Assembly (NCBI GenBank): GCA_001534745.1
Contig: CP013997.1
Span: 1,116,001 to 1,180,000 of the forward strand
Origin: Pseudomonas monteilii
GTDB lineage: Bacteria; Pseudomonadota; Gammaproteobacteria; Pseudomonadales; Pseudomonadaceae
Direction: 5' to 3'
Length of the DNA stretch: 64,000 bases
Part shown: piece by piece, positions 1 through 13,976 of the stretch
Layout: each line of letters begins with the position of its first letter
Numbering within the stretch: the first letter of the stretch is position 1
Position numbers and translations under genes: made by a program
Notes under the pieces: generated by a model
The model's input: only the letters and a program-made list of their open reading frames with translations
What the model was told of the DNA's origin: nothing
The model's database searches: none

Positions 1-234
1 CGGATGGTCAAGAGCCCCTACGTGTCGCTGCCCAACCTGCTGGCCCAGCGCATGCTGGTGCCGGAACTGTTGCAGGACGCCGCCACCGAGCAGGCGCTGG
101 CCCAGGCGTTGCTGCCCTTGCTGGCCGATGGCCGTGGGCAGACCGAACACTTCGAACAGATCCACCACAGCCTGCGCCGCGACGCCTCCAATCAGGCGGC
201 CGACGCGGTCCTGGCCCTGGTCGAGGAGCGCTAG
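1..234 (+). CDS. lpxB: Lipid-A-disaccharide synthase, C-terminal end (partial)
   Basis: Only the last 77 codons are inside the window; the reading frame is open from base 1 and ends at TAG (232-234). The residues include [21 protein letters not shown], followed by a helical tail, which matches the C-terminal glycosyltransferase half of LpxB. LpxB joins UDP-diacylglucosamine and lipid X to form lipid A disaccharide at the inner membrane. The stop is followed immediately by the rnhB ATG with no gap, so the two genes are almost certainly co-transcribed, as in other gammaproteobacteria (lpxB-rnhB-dnaE). The assignment rests on a short fragment plus this neighbourhood. Confidence 0.9.
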   Translation, partial: RMVKSPYVSLPNLLAQRMLVPELLQDAATEQALAQALLPLLADGRGQTEHFEQIHHSLRRDASNQAADAVLALVEER

Positions 235-858
235 ATGCAATTGGGACTGGATTTCACCCTGGTCGAGGAACTGGTCGCCGGGGTCGATGAAGTCGGCCGC
301 GGCCCCCTGTGCGGCGCCGTGGTCACCGCGGCGGTGATTCTCGACCCGTCGCGTCCGATCGCCGGGCTGAACGACTCGAAGAAGCTCACCGAGGCCAAGC
401 GCGAGCGGCTGTTCGACGAGATCTGCGAAAAAGCCCTGAGCTTCTGCATCGCCCGGGCCGAGGTCGAGGAGATCGACCGCCTGAACATCCTGCAGGCCAC
501 GATGCTGGCCATGCAGCGCGCGGTGGAGGGGCTGCACCTGACCCCACGCCTGGCACTGATCGACGGCAACCGCTGCCCGGTCCTGGCGGTGCCGTCGGCA
601 CCGGTGATCCAGGGTGATGCCAAGGTCCCGGCGATCGCTGCCGCGTCCATCCTGGCCAAGGTCAGCCGTGACCGCGAGATGAGCGCCTTCGAACTGATCT
701 ATCCGGGCTATGGCATCGGTGGCCACAAGGGCTACCCGACGCCGGTGCACTTGGAAGCCCTGGCCCGCCTGGGGCCGACCCCGATCCATCGGCGTTCGTT
801 CGCGCCGGTGCGCGCCGCCTGGGACGCGCACGGCGCGCTGGCCGGTTCATTGCTCTGA
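235..858 (+). CDS. rnhB: Ribonuclease HII
   Basis: This 207-residue protein matches RNase HII, which cuts RNA in RNA-DNA hybrids and starts removal of misincorporated ribonucleotides. The motif [15 protein letters not shown] near residues 16-30 carries the first two catalytic acids (Asp18, Glu19). LIDGN near residue 110 supplies the third, and ILAKVSRD lies further on. The length is normal for the family. The ATG begins directly after the lpxB stop codon, suggesting translational coupling, and dnaE follows 118 bp downstream. Confidence 0.98.
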   Translation: MQLGLDFTLVEELVAGVDEVGRGPLCGAVVTAAVILDPSRPIAGLNDSKKLTEAKRERLFDEICEKALSFCIARAEVEEIDRLNILQATMLAMQRAVEGLHLTPRLALIDGNRCPVLAVPSAPVIQGDAKVPAIAAASILAKVSRDREMSAFELIYPGYGIGGHKGYPTPVHLEALARLGPTPIHRRSFAPVRAAWDAHGALAGSLL

Positions 859-976
859 ACCCTGCGTGCACGCGGTCGTCGGGCTGCGTCGATCGATCCC
901 TCCGTGCGCCGGGCCAAGGACGTGGCCTTACGGTACAATCGCGCCTCTGTCGTTGCGCCCAGCCATAGGAACATCC

Positions 977-3900
977 ATGTCGGTCTCCTTCGTTCATCTT
1001 CGTGTGCATTCCGAATACTCGCTGGTCGATGGCCTGGTGCGGATCAAACCGCTGGCCAAGGTCCTCGCCGGGATGAACATGCCGGCGGTGGCCATCACCG
1101 ACCAGAGCAACATGTGCTCGCTGGTGAAGTTCTACAAGAGCGCCATGGGCGCAGGGATCAAGCCGATCTGCGGGGCAGACCTGTGGCTGGCCGGTGCCGA
1201 GGCCGATGCGCCGGTATCGCGCATCTGCTTCCTGGCGATGGACGCCCAGGGCTACCGCAACCTTACCGAGCTGATCTCCCGCGGCTGGATGGAAGGCCAG
1301 CGCAACGGCCTGGTGATCATCCAGCGCGAGTGGATCGCCGAGGCCTGCGAAGGCCTGATCGGGTTGTCTGCCGCGCGGGAAGGGGACATCGGCATGGCCT
1401 TGCTCAATGGCCATGCCGAGGAGGCCGAGCGCCTGCTGCGCGACTGGATGCAGAAGCTGCCAGGCCGGTTCTACGTCGAGGTGCAGCGCACCGGCCGTCC
1501 GGGTGACGAAGAGCACCTGCATGCCGCCGTGGCCCTGGCCGACCGGGTCGGCGCCCCGCTGGTGGCGACCAATGACGTGCGCTTCATCAAGCAGACCGAT
1601 TTCGATGCCCATGAAACCCGCGTCTGCATCGGCGAAGGCTGGACCCTGGACGATCCGCGTCGGCCGCGCCTATACAGCGACCAGCAGTACCTCAAGAGCC
1701 CGGAAGAAATGGCCGAGCTGTTCAGCGACCTGCCCGAGGCGCTGGCCAACACGGTGGAGATCGCCAAGCGCTGCAACATCCAGGTGCAGTTGGGCAAGCA
1801 CTTCCTGCCCGACTTCCCCACGCCCAACGGCATGGGCATCGACGATTACCTGCGGCACGTCTCGCACGAGGGGCTGGAAGAACGTCTGGCGGTGATCCTG
1901 CCCAAGGACAGCACCCCGGACTACGAAGAGCGCCGTCAGGTCTACCTGGACCGCCTGAAGTTCGAGCTGGATATCATCATCCAGATGGGCTTCCCCGGCT
2001 ACTTCCTGATCGTCATGGACTTCATCAAGTGGGCCAAGAACAACGACGTGCCGGTGGGGCCGGGTCGAGGCTCAGGCGCGGGTTCCCTGGTGGCCTACGT
2101 GCTGAAGATCACCGACCTCGATCCGCTGGCCTATGACCTGCTGTTCGAACGTTTCCTCAACCCCGAACGGGTCTCGATGCCGGACTTCGACGTCGACTTC
2201 TGCATGGACGGCCGCGACCGGGTGATCGAGTACGTGGCCGACGCCTACGGGCGCAATGCCGTGAGCCAGATCATCACCTTCGGCACCATGGCGGCCAAGG
2301 CGGTGGTGCGCGACGTGGCGCGGGTCCAGGGCAAGTCCTACGGCCTGGCCGACCGCCTGTCGAAGATGATCCCGTTCGAGGTCGGCATGACCTTGGAGAA
2401 AGCGTTCGAGCAGGAAGAACTCCTGCGCGACTTCCTCAAGAGCGACGAGGACGCGCGCGAGATCTGGGACATGGCGCTCAAGCTCGAAGGCGTCACCCGG
2501 GGTACCGGCAAGCACGCCGGTGGCGTGGTGATCGCCCCGACCAAGCTGACCGACTTCTCGCCCATCGCCTGCGATGAAGAGGGCGGGGGGCTGGTGACCC
2601 AGTTCGACAAGGACGACGTCGAGGCGGCCGGGCTGGTGAAGTTCGACTTTCTCGGCCTGCGGACCCTGACCATCATCAAGTGGGCGATGGAGACCATCAA
2701 CCGCGAGCAGGCCAAGCAGGGCCTGCCCGACGTGAACATCGACTTCATCCCGCTGGACGACAAGAAGACCTACGAGCTGCTGCAGAAGGCCGAGACCACG
2801 GCTGTGTTCCAGCTCGAATCGCGCGGCATGAAGGAGCTGATCAAGAAGCTCAAGCCCGACTGCCTGGAAGACCTCATCGCCCTGGTGGCGCTGTTCCGTC
2901 CCGGACCGCTGCAATCGGGCATGGTCGACGACTTCATCAACCGCAAGCACGGCCGCGCCGAGCTGGCCTATCCGCACCCCGATTACCAGTACGACGGGCT
3001 GCAACCGGTCCTGGCGCCGACCTACGGCATCATCCTGTACCAGGAACAGGTGATGCAGATCGCCCAGGTGATGGCCGGCTACACCCTCGGCGGTGCCGAC
3101 ATGCTGCGCCGTGCCATGGGCAAGAAGAAGCCCGAGGAAATGGCCAAGCAGCGCGGCGGCTTCATCGAAGGCTGCGCCAACAACAACATCGACGCCAACC
3201 TGGCGGGCAACATCTTCGACCTGGTGGAAAAATTCGCCGGCTACGGCTTCAACAAGTCGCACTCGGCCGCCTACGGCCTGGTGTCGTACCAGACCGCCTG
3301 GCTCAAGACCCATCACCCCGCGCCGTTCATGGCCGCGGTGCTCTCGGCGGACATGCACAACACCGACAAGGTGGTGGTGCTGATCGAAGAGGTGCGCTGC
3401 ATGAAGCTGCGCCTCGACGCCCCTGACGTGAACACCTCCGAGTTCAAGTTCACCGTCAACGACGACGGGCGCATCGTCTATGGCCTGGGTGCGATCAAGG
3501 GCGTCGGCGAAGGGCCGGTCGAGGCGATCGTCGAGGCGCGTGCCGAGGGCGGACCGTTCAAGGACCTGTTCGATTTCTGCGCACGGGTCGACCTCAAGCG
3601 CATCAACAAGCGCACCCTCGATGCGTTGATCCGCAGCGGCGCGCTGGATCGCCTCGGGCCGCACTTCCATGACGAGCTCAAGGCCTACCACGCCAACATC
3701 GACCGTAACCGGGCCATTCTGCTGTCGGCCCTGGAGGAGGCGATCAAGTCCGCCGAGCAGACCGCGCGTACCGCCGACAGTGGTCATGCCGACCTGTTCG
3801 GCGGGTTGTTCGTCGAGGCCGATGCCGATGTCTACGCCAACCACCGCAAGGTCCGCGAGCTGACCCTCAAGGAGCGTCTGCGTGGCGAGAAGGACACCCT

Positions 3901-4501
3901 GGGCCTGTACCTGACCGGTCACCCGATCGACGAATACGAGGGCGAGATCCGCCGCTTCGCCCGGCAGCGCATCGTCGACCTCAAGCCGTCCCGCGAGACC
4001 CAGACGATCGCCGGGATGATCATCGCCCTGCGGGTGATGAAGAACAAGAAGGGCGACAAGATGGGCTTCATCACCCTCGATGACCGCTCCGGGCGCATCG
4101 AGGCGTCGTTGTTCGCCGATGCCTTCATGGCCGCGCAGGCCCTGTTGCAGAACGATGCGATGGTGGTAGTCGAAGGCGAAGTCAGCAACGACGACTTCTC
4201 TGGGGGGCTGCGCCTGCGCGTCAAGCAGGTGATGACCATGGAGGATGCTCGCACCCGCCTGGCCGAGAGCCTGCGCCTGAAAGTCGCGCACGAGGCGCTC
4301 AAGGGCGACCGGCTGCACTGGCTGGGCGAGCTGATCAACCGTCACCGCGGCGCCTGCCCGATCACCCTGGAGTACACCGGCAGCGATGCCAAGGCCATGG
4401 TGCAGTTCGGCGACAGCTGGACCATCGACCCGGGGGACGGGCTGATCCAGGCCCTGCGTGACCAGTTCGGACGTGAGAACGTCTTTTTGCAATACCGTTG
4501 A
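977..4501 (+). CDS. dnaE: DNA polymerase III alpha subunit
   Basis: A 1174-residue replicative polymerase. The PHP domain is at the N-terminus (starts MSVSFVHLRVHSEYSLVDG). The polymerase core contains GPGRGSGAGSL and the catalytic Asp-x-Asp in PDFDVDFC near residue 402. A C-terminal OB fold follows, near RIVDLKPSRETQTIAGMI. The open frame extends further upstream, but the start at 977 gives the standard DnaE N-terminus and normal length. A -10-like TACAAT lies at 934-939 in the 118-bp gap after rnhB, so dnaE may have its own promoter as well as read-through from lpxB-rnhB. accA follows, as usual in Pseudomonas. Confidence 0.99.
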   Translation: MSVSFVHLRVHSEYSLVDGLVRIKPLAKVLAGMNMPAVAITDQSNMCSLVKFYKSAMGAGIKPICGADLWLAGAEADAPVSRICFLAMDAQGYRNLTELISRGWMEGQRNGLVIIQREWIAEACEGLIGLSAAREGDIGMALLNGHAEEAERLLRDWMQKLPGRFYVEVQRTGRPGDEEHLHAAVALADRVGAPLVATNDVRFIKQTDFDAHETRVCIGEGWTLDDPRRPRLYSDQQYLKSPEEMAELFSDLPEALANTVEIAKRCNIQVQLGKHFLPDFPTPNGMGIDDYLRHVSHEGLEERLAVILPKDSTPDYEERRQVYLDRLKFELDIIIQMGFPGYFLIVMDFIKWAKNNDVPVGPGRGSGAGSLVAYVLKITDLDPLAYDLLFERFLNPERVSMPDFDVDFCMDGRDRVIEYVADAYGRNAVSQIITFGTMAAKAVVRDVARVQGKSYGLADRLSKMIPFEVGMTLEKAFEQEELLRDFLKSDEDAREIWDMALKLEGVTRGTGKHAGGVVIAPTKLTDFSPIACDEEGGGLVTQFDKDDVEAAGLVKFDFLGLRTLTIIKWAMETINREQAKQGLPDVNIDFIPLDDKKTYELLQKAETTAVFQLESRGMKELIKKLKPDCLEDLIALVALFRPGPLQSGMVDDFINRKHGRAELAYPHPDYQYDGLQPVLAPTYGIILYQEQVMQIAQVMAGYTLGGADMLRRAMGKKKPEEMAKQRGGFIEGCANNNIDANLAGNIFDLVEKFAGYGFNKSHSAAYGLVSYQTAWLKTHHPAPFMAAVLSADMHNTDKVVVLIEEVRCMKLRLDAPDVNTSEFKFTVNDDGRIVYGLGAIKGVGEGPVEAIVEARAEGGPFKDLFDFCARVDLKRINKRTLDALIRSGALDRLGPHFHDELKAYHANIDRNRAILLSALEEAIKSAEQTARTADSGHADLFGGLFVEADADVYANHRKVRELTLKERLRGEKDTLGLYLTGHPIDEYEGEIRRFARQRIVDLKPSRETQTIAGMIIALRVMKNKKGDKMGFITLDDRSGRIEASLFADAFMAAQALLQNDAMVVVEGEVSNDDFSGGLRLRVKQVMTMEDARTRLAESLRLKVAHEALKGDRLHWLGELINRHRGACPITLEYTGSDAKAMVQFGDSWTIDPGDGLIQALRDQFGRENVFLQYR

Positions 4502-4606
4502 ACGAACGCTTTTTTAATCTCGACCTGAATGTGCCCTTCCTTTAAGGTAGGGCGCCAAACGGATCAACCGGCCGGCCGCCTGGCCGTAGACCCAAGACGG
4601 ATGACT

Positions 4607-5554
4607 ATGAACCCGAATTTCCTGGATTTCGAACAGCCGATTGCCGACCTGCAAGCCAAGATCGAAGAGCTGCGCCTGGTCGGCAACGACAACTCGCTGA
4701 ACATCGGCGATGAAATCGCCCGTCTGCAAGACAAGAGCAGCACCCTGACCGAAAGCATCTTCGGCAACCTGACCAGCTGGCAGATCGCGCGCCTGGCGCG
4801 CCACCCACGCCGTCCCTACACCCTCGACTACATCCAGCACATCTTCGACGAGTTCGAAGAGCTGCACGGCGACCGTCACTTCTCCGACGACGCCGCGATC
4901 GTCGGCGGGACCGCGCGCCTGGACGGCAAGCCGGTCATGATCATCGGCCACCAAAAGGGCCGCGAAGTGCGCGAGAAGGTGCGCCGCAACTTCGGCATGC
5001 CGCGTCCGGAAGGCTACCGCAAGGCCTGCCGCCTGATGGAAATGGCCGAGCGCTTCAAGATGCCGATTCTGACCTTCATCGACACCCCGGGCGCCTACCC
5101 GGGCATCGACGCCGAAGAGCGCAACCAGAGCGAAGCGATCGCCTGGAACCTGCGGGTCATGGCGCGGCTCAAGACCCCGATCATCGCCACCGTGATCGGT
5201 GAGGGCGGTTCGGGCGGCGCGTTGGCCATCGGCGTATGCGACCAGCTGAACATGCTCCAGTACTCCACCTACTCGGTGATCTCGCCCGAAGGCTGCGCGT
5301 CGATCCTCTGGAAGACCGCCGACAAGGCGCCGGATGCCGCCGAAGCCATGGGCATCACGGCCGAGCGCCTGAAGAGCCTGAACATCGTCGACAAGGTCAT
5401 CAGCGAGCCCCTGGGCGGCGCCCACCGCGACCCTGCTGCCATGTCGGCCAACATCCGTGCCGAACTCAACGAGCAGCTCGACATGCTGAGCACGTTCGAC
5501 CAGGACGCGCTGCTGGCGCGCCGTTACGACCGGCTGATGAGCTACGGCGTCTGA
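4607..5554 (+). CDS. accA: Acetyl-CoA carboxylase carboxyltransferase, alpha subunit
   Basis: A 315-residue subunit of the carboxyltransferase that, with AccD, moves the carboxyl group from biotin to acetyl-CoA to form malonyl-CoA for fatty acid synthesis. The sequence contains [20 protein letters not shown] and the glycine-rich [14 protein letters not shown] typical of the crotonase fold. ATG codons occur at 4601 and 4607; the second gives [12 protein letters not shown], the usual start in Pseudomonas, so it is preferred. The gene sits about 100 bp after dnaE and is followed by a 380-bp gap containing REP elements. Confidence 0.98.
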   Translation: MNPNFLDFEQPIADLQAKIEELRLVGNDNSLNIGDEIARLQDKSSTLTESIFGNLTSWQIARLARHPRRPYTLDYIQHIFDEFEELHGDRHFSDDAAIVGGTARLDGKPVMIIGHQKGREVREKVRRNFGMPRPEGYRKACRLMEMAERFKMPILTFIDTPGAYPGIDAEERNQSEAIAWNLRVMARLKTPIIATVIGEGGSGGALAIGVCDQLNMLQYSTYSVISPEGCASILWKTADKAPDAAEAMGITAERLKSLNIVDKVISEPLGGAHRDPAAMSANIRAELNEQLDMLSTFDQDALLARRYDRLMSYGV

Positions 5555-5934
5555 ACCCGGCCATCGCCGGCTTGCCGGCGAGCAGGGCGAGGGTTGGGCT
5601 GGCACCATCGCTGATCGATTGCCAAGGTCGCTCACCCCTGGCTACGCCGCAGTAAGTCCGACTGTCACGGACCTTGTGGGAGACTCTATGGTTTCTGCCA
5701 AGTGCGATGTGGGCCCCGGCGGGCCCAATCGCGGCACGGGGCCGCTCCTGCACCTGTAGCCGCACCGCGATGAAGCAGAGTATTGCGGTCCGTGTGGGAG
5801 CGGGCTTGCCCGCGATAGCGTCGGGTCCGCCAGCGCCTGCATCGCGGGCAAGCCCGCTCCCACGAAAGGCTCCCACAAAAGGCTGCGTCGGCCCATCGGG
5901 AACACGACCGGTCGACGGTCGAGGACTCTCTTCG
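5555..5934. other. accA-tilS intergenic region with REP elements
   Basis: This 380-bp gap holds no convincing gene. It contains a REP-like palindrome just after accA (about 5563-5583), a GC-rich dyad near 5713-5727 and a perfect inverted pair of 23-nt REP units at 5794-5816 and 5841-5863. One open frame runs through the gap in phase with tilS, but its composition is that of the repeats, and TilS homology starts only at 5935. Confidence 0.75.
5794..5863. repeat. Inverted pair of P. putida-type REP elements
   Basis: Two 23-nt units, each built on the palindrome GCGGGCttGCCCGC with a GTGGGA flank, lie at 5794-5816 and 5841-5863. They are exact reverse complements separated by 24 nt. This head-to-head arrangement is that of a REPIN or BIME. 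Such extragenic palindromes occur in hundreds of copies in P. putida genomes and are moved by RAYT transposases; no RAYT gene is present in this window. Confidence 0.9.
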
Positions 5935-7230
5935 ATGCTCGATCTTTCCAAGGCACTCGCCCCTTGGCTCACGGCCCCCACCTGGTACGTGGCCTTCTCC
6001 GGCGGTCTCGATTCCACGGTCCTGCTGCATGCGCTGACCCTGCAGCGCGCCCAACGGCCTACGCCCGTGATCCGCGCCCTGCACATCCACCATGGCTTAC
6101 AACCTGCTGCCGATGCCTGGCCTGCGCATTGCCAGCGCGTGTGCGAGGACCTGGGCGTGCCCCTGGACATCGTGCACGTGCAGGTCGCGCCGGGTGCCAG
6201 CCTCGAACAGGCGGCGCGAGATGCGCGTTACCAGGCATTCGCCACGGTGCTGGGACCAGGCGATGCCTTGTTCACCGGGCAGCATCGCGACGATCAGGCC
6301 GAAACCCTGCTGTTCCGCCTGCTGCGCGGGGCCGGTGTGCGCGGCCTGGCGGGCATGCCCCGGCAGCGTCCCCTGGGGCGCGGCACCCTGGTCCGGCCGC
6401 TGCTGGGGCATGGACGGGCCGAGCTGCTTGCTCATGCCACCGAAGCGGGTTTGTCATGGATCGAGGACCCCTCCAACGACGACACCGCGTTCGACCGCAA
6501 CTTCCTGCGCGCCCAGGTCCTGCCCGTGATGGAACAGCGCTGGCCGCGGGCCAGCCTGAGCCTGGCCCGCAGTGCCGATCATCTGGGCGAAGCGCTCGCG
6601 CTGCTGAACGAGATCGCCTGCGACGATGTGCAGCAGGCCCGTTACGGTCATCCCGTGGACTGGCCCGGGCTCGACTCCCTGGACCTGGGCGTGCTGGCCA
6701 CGCTGTCCGAGGCTCGCCAGCGCAATGCATTGGGCCATTGGCTGGCGGCACGCACGCGCCTGCCCGACAGTCGCCACTGGGCCGGCTGGCAGACGCTGCG
6801 CGATGCGGCAGAGGACGCCGCGCCGATCTGGCGCCTGACCGACGGCCAGGTACAGCGCGCCTGCGGACGCCTCTGGTGGCTGTCGGGGCCGTGGCTGCAG
6901 GCCCCGCAGGCCGGAGTGGCCTGGCCACACCCTGGGCACCCGCTGGCGTTGTCGGGCAATGGCCAGGTCAGGCTGGAAGGCGATCTGCCCCCCGGTCGCC
7001 TGCGCATCGCCTACCGCCAGGGCGGGGAGCAGCTGACCGTCGTCGGCCGCGGACAGCGTGATCTCAAGCGTCTGCTCAACGAGGCGCGCGTACCCTCGTT
7101 CATCCGGTCGCGCCTGCCGTTGCTCTACGATGAGCAGCGCCTGCTGGCGGTGGCGAACCTGCCGGCCCTCAGCCAGGGCAAGTGGCGTCTGCACTGGCAA
7201 CCGCCGACCTGCGCGCAGCGTTTGAGCTGA
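5935..7230 (+). CDS. tilS: tRNA(Ile)-lysidine synthase
   Basis: A 431-residue PP-loop ATPase that converts C34 of the tRNA(Ile2) CAU anticodon to lysidine, changing its decoding from AUG to AUA. The PP-loop SGGLDS is at residues 22-27. HRDDQAETLLFRLLRGAGVRGLAGM and the substrate region WIEDPSNDDTAFDRNFLR follow, and the C-terminal TilS domain is intact. The start at 5935 (MLDLSKALAPWL) puts the PP-loop at the expected distance from the N-terminus; the longer upstream frame runs through the REP region. pyrG lies 270 bp downstream. Confidence 0.96.
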   Translation: MLDLSKALAPWLTAPTWYVAFSGGLDSTVLLHALTLQRAQRPTPVIRALHIHHGLQPAADAWPAHCQRVCEDLGVPLDIVHVQVAPGASLEQAARDARYQAFATVLGPGDALFTGQHRDDQAETLLFRLLRGAGVRGLAGMPRQRPLGRGTLVRPLLGHGRAELLAHATEAGLSWIEDPSNDDTAFDRNFLRAQVLPVMEQRWPRASLSLARSADHLGEALALLNEIACDDVQQARYGHPVDWPGLDSLDLGVLATLSEARQRNALGHWLAARTRLPDSRHWAGWQTLRDAAEDAAPIWRLTDGQVQRACGRLWWLSGPWLQAPQAGVAWPHPGHPLALSGNGQVRLEGDLPPGRLRIAYRQGGEQLTVVGRGQRDLKRLLNEARVPSFIRSRLPLLYDEQRLLAVANLPALSQGKWRLHWQPPTCAQRLS

Positions 7231-7479
7231 AAGGTACATTCCGGTAGACTACCCTCCCTTCTTGATACAACTTCTGTGGGTTCTTCGAAAACACAGGGGT
7301 TGCCGATTACCAAGCAGTTCTTTGCTGGGCGATTCCAGAAATGACGAGCGAGCTCCATGCCGGGTATCCACCCCTGGTCTGTACAGACGCGGCAGTATTT
7401 CAAGGTGCACTGTGATTGACGCAGGTGATCGGGGGCTTCGGCCTTCCTTCGCTTTCTCCGGCGGCGCTGGCCGCCTTAA

Positions 7480-10674
<3,195 letters not shown>

Positions 10675-10757
10675 GCGATAGATGGTAAAAAGACAGCTGC
10701 CCAGGTGCTCTGACACGTCGCACTGACGTGTCGAACCCTTCAGGTGGCGTTCTGTCG

Positions 10758-10785
10758 AAGAAGCCTGGCCTCGGCCGGGCTTCTT
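10758..10785 (+). terminator. Probable eno terminator hairpin
   Basis: AAGAAGCC at 10758-10765 pairs perfectly with GGCTTCTT at 10778-10785, and the GGCC arms inside extend the stem. The T-tract is short, so efficiency is uncertain. It lies between eno and ftsB. Confidence 0.6.
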
Positions 10786-10835
10786 GCTGTCCGACGCGCC
10801 GAAGCGCTGGCCTTTTCACTCCCGGATGACCCCTG

Positions 10836-11114
10836 ATGCGCAGTCCCTATTGGTTGTTCCTGATCCTGCTCCTGCTCCTGGGAGGCTTGCAATACCGCCT
10901 GTGGGTGGGCACTGGCAGCCTTGCGCAAGTCAAGGAACTCACGCAGCAGATCGCTGACCAGCATGCCGAGAACGAACGGCTGCTCGAGCGCAACCGTGTC
11001 CTGTACGCCGAGGTTCTGGAACTCAAGAAGGGCATGGAGACCGTCGAGGAGCGCGCGCGTCACGAGCTGGGCATGGTCAAGGAAGGGGAAACCCTGTACC
11101 AGTTGCCGAAATGA
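10836..11114 (+). CDS. ftsB: Cell division protein FtsB
   Basis: A 92-residue bitopic inner-membrane protein of the divisome, which forms the FtsQ-FtsL-FtsB complex that activates septal peptidoglycan synthesis. Residues 4-20 (PYWLFLILLLLLGGLQY) form the single membrane segment. Residues about 28-65 form a coiled coil (QQIADQHAENERLLERNRVL). The C-terminal ERARHELGMVKEGE motif is characteristic. The stop overlaps the ispD start by 4 bp, so the two genes are coupled. Confidence 0.97.
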   Translation: MRSPYWLFLILLLLLGGLQYRLWVGTGSLAQVKELTQQIADQHAENERLLERNRVLYAEVLELKKGMETVEERARHELGMVKEGETLYQLPK

Positions 11115-11818
11115 GCCAGCCCTTGCCTCGCTTCTGGGCCGTCGTGCCCGCCGCCGGTGTCGGTGCCCGCATGGCCGCCGATCGCCCCAAGCAATACCTG
11201 ACAGTGGCCGGGCGCACCGTGCTCGAACACACCCTGGCCTGCTTCCTCGACCATCCCGCGCTGTTGGGCGTGGTGGTCAGCCTGGCGGACCACGATCCTT
11301 ACTGGCCCCACCTCGCGTGCGCGACCGACGAGCGCATTCGCCGGGCGGCAGGCGGGCGTGAGCGTGCCGACTCGGTACTCAACGCCTTGCAGGTCTTGCA
11401 GGAGCAGGGCGCTGCCGACGAGGACTGGGTGCTGGTCCACGATGCCGCACGGCCGAACCTGGCGCGCAGCGACCTGGACCGGCTGCTGTCGATGCTGGCC
11501 GATGACGCGGTGGGCGGCCTGCTCGCCGTGCCGGCCCGGGATACCCTCAAGCGGGCGGGTGCGGACGGGCGCGTCAGCGCGACCCTGGATCGCAGCACGG
11601 TCTGGCAGGCCTTCACACCGCAGATGTTCCGGTTGGGGATGCTGCACCGGGCCCTGGCCGACTGCCTGGTCGCCCAGGTCACGGTGACCGACGAAGCCTC
11701 GGCCATCGAGTGGGCAGGCCAGGCGCCGAGGCTGATCGAAGGGCGAGGGGACAACCTCAAGGTGACCCGTCCCGAAGACCTGGACTGGTTGCGCCAGCAC
11801 TGGTCCGGCCGCGCCTGA
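11111..11818 (+). CDS. ispD: 2-C-methyl-D-erythritol 4-phosphate cytidylyltransferase
   Basis: A 235-residue enzyme of the non-mevalonate isoprenoid pathway, joining CTP and MEP to give CDP-ME. The nucleotide-binding N-terminus is AVVPAAGVGARMAADRPKQYL, and VLVHDAARPNL and VTDEASAIEW are typical of IspD. It overlaps ftsB by 4 bp. The partner gene ispF lies 3 kb away beyond the adhC-fghA block, as in other Pseudomonas. Confidence 0.98.
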   Translation: MSQPLPRFWAVVPAAGVGARMAADRPKQYLTVAGRTVLEHTLACFLDHPALLGVVVSLADHDPYWPHLACATDERIRRAAGGRERADSVLNALQVLQEQGAADEDWVLVHDAARPNLARSDLDRLLSMLADDAVGGLLAVPARDTLKRAGADGRVSATLDRSTVWQAFTPQMFRLGMLHRALADCLVAQVTVTDEASAIEWAGQAPRLIEGRGDNLKVTRPEDLDWLRQHWSGRA

Positions 11819-11851
11819 AGACAGGTTGCCGGGTCGCTGCCGCGTCCCGGT

Positions 11852-12748
11852 TCAGTCGCTGCGGTACTGAGGCAACTGCGCCAGGCCTTCCTTGAGGTAG
11901 TCCACCAGGCGCCGGACCTTCGGCGACAAGTGCCGCTGCTGGGGGTACAGGGCCCATACGGCCGTGTTGGGCGGCTGGTGCGCTTCCAGCAGGGGCACCA
12001 GCGCGCCGCTGTGCAAGTGCTCGAGCACGTAGTAGTCGGGCAACTGACACAGCCCCATGCCCTGAAGCGCCGCATCCAGCACGGCCTGGCCACTGTTGCA
12101 GCGCCAGTTGCCCTGTACCCGCTGACTCAGCTCCCGGCCATTCTGCTGCAGGATCCACAGGTCCGAACTGCCGATCAGGCAATTGTGCCGGGCCAGCTCC
12201 GACAGGCTGTGCGGGCGGCCATAGCGGGCCAGGTAGGAGGGCGAGGCGCACACGTACATGCGCCGGGGCGCCAGGCGCGTGGCCACCAGCCGTGAGTCCT
12301 GCAGGCGGCCCAGGCGAATGGCCAGGTCCATGCCTTCGTGCAGCAGGTCCAGCGGTCGATTGGTCAGTTCCACGTCCACGCGCAGCTGCGGGTAGAGCGC
12401 CATGAAGCGCGTGACCAGGGGCACGATGAAGCGCTCGCCGTAGGCCACCGCACAGGTGGTGCGCAGCAGGCCCTTCGGCTCGCTGGCCAGATCGCCCATG
12501 GCCCGCAGCGCCTCTTCGCGACCGTCCTGCAGGCGCTGGCAGTGATGCAGAAAGGTCTGCCCGGCCTCGCTCAGGGTGACCCGCCGGGTGCTGCGGTAGA
12601 GCAGACGCGTCTGCAGGCGCTCTTCCAGTCGCGCGACCTGACGGCTGATGTGCGAAGACGACACTCCCAGCCGCTCGGCCGCAGCGGTGAACTGGCCCGA
12701 CTCGGCCACCGCAACGAACTCGTCGATGCCTTCCCAACGGCTGTGCAT
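11852..12748 (-). CDS. LysR-family regulator, GfnR-like
   Basis: A 298-residue LysR-type regulator with an N-terminal winged helix-turn-helix (FVAVAESGQFTAAAERLGVSSSHISRQVARLEERL, residues 11-45) and a C-terminal effector domain. It is transcribed divergently from adhC, with 107 bp between the start codons. In P. aeruginosa a LysR gene in this position is GfnR, the activator of glutathione-dependent formaldehyde neutralisation. Regulation of adhC-fghA is therefore inferred from position; no operator was identified with confidence. Confidence 0.85.
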   Translation of the reverse strand: MHSRWEGIDEFVAVAESGQFTAAAERLGVSSSHISRQVARLEERLQTRLLYRSTRRVTLSEAGQTFLHHCQRLQDGREEALRAMGDLASEPKGLLRTTCAVAYGERFIVPLVTRFMALYPQLRVDVELTNRPLDLLHEGMDLAIRLGRLQDSRLVATRLAPRRMYVCASPSYLARYGRPHSLSELARHNCLIGSSDLWILQQNGRELSQRVQGNWRCNSGQAVLDAALQGMGLCQLPDYYVLEHLHSGALVPLLEAHQPPNTAVWALYPQQRHLSPKVRRLVDYLKEGLAQLPQYRSD

Positions 12749-12771
12749 GGATTGTCCCTGTACGGCAATAA

Positions 12772-13968
<1,197 letters not shown>

Positions 13969-13976
13969 GGTCTGCC

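Noticed and set aside
2072..4492. 806-codon open frame on the minus strand opposite dnaE
   Set aside because: It is antisense to a certain gene, has His/Gln/Val/Asp-rich shadow composition, and shows no protein family. Long antisense frames are expected in high-GC Pseudomonas DNA.
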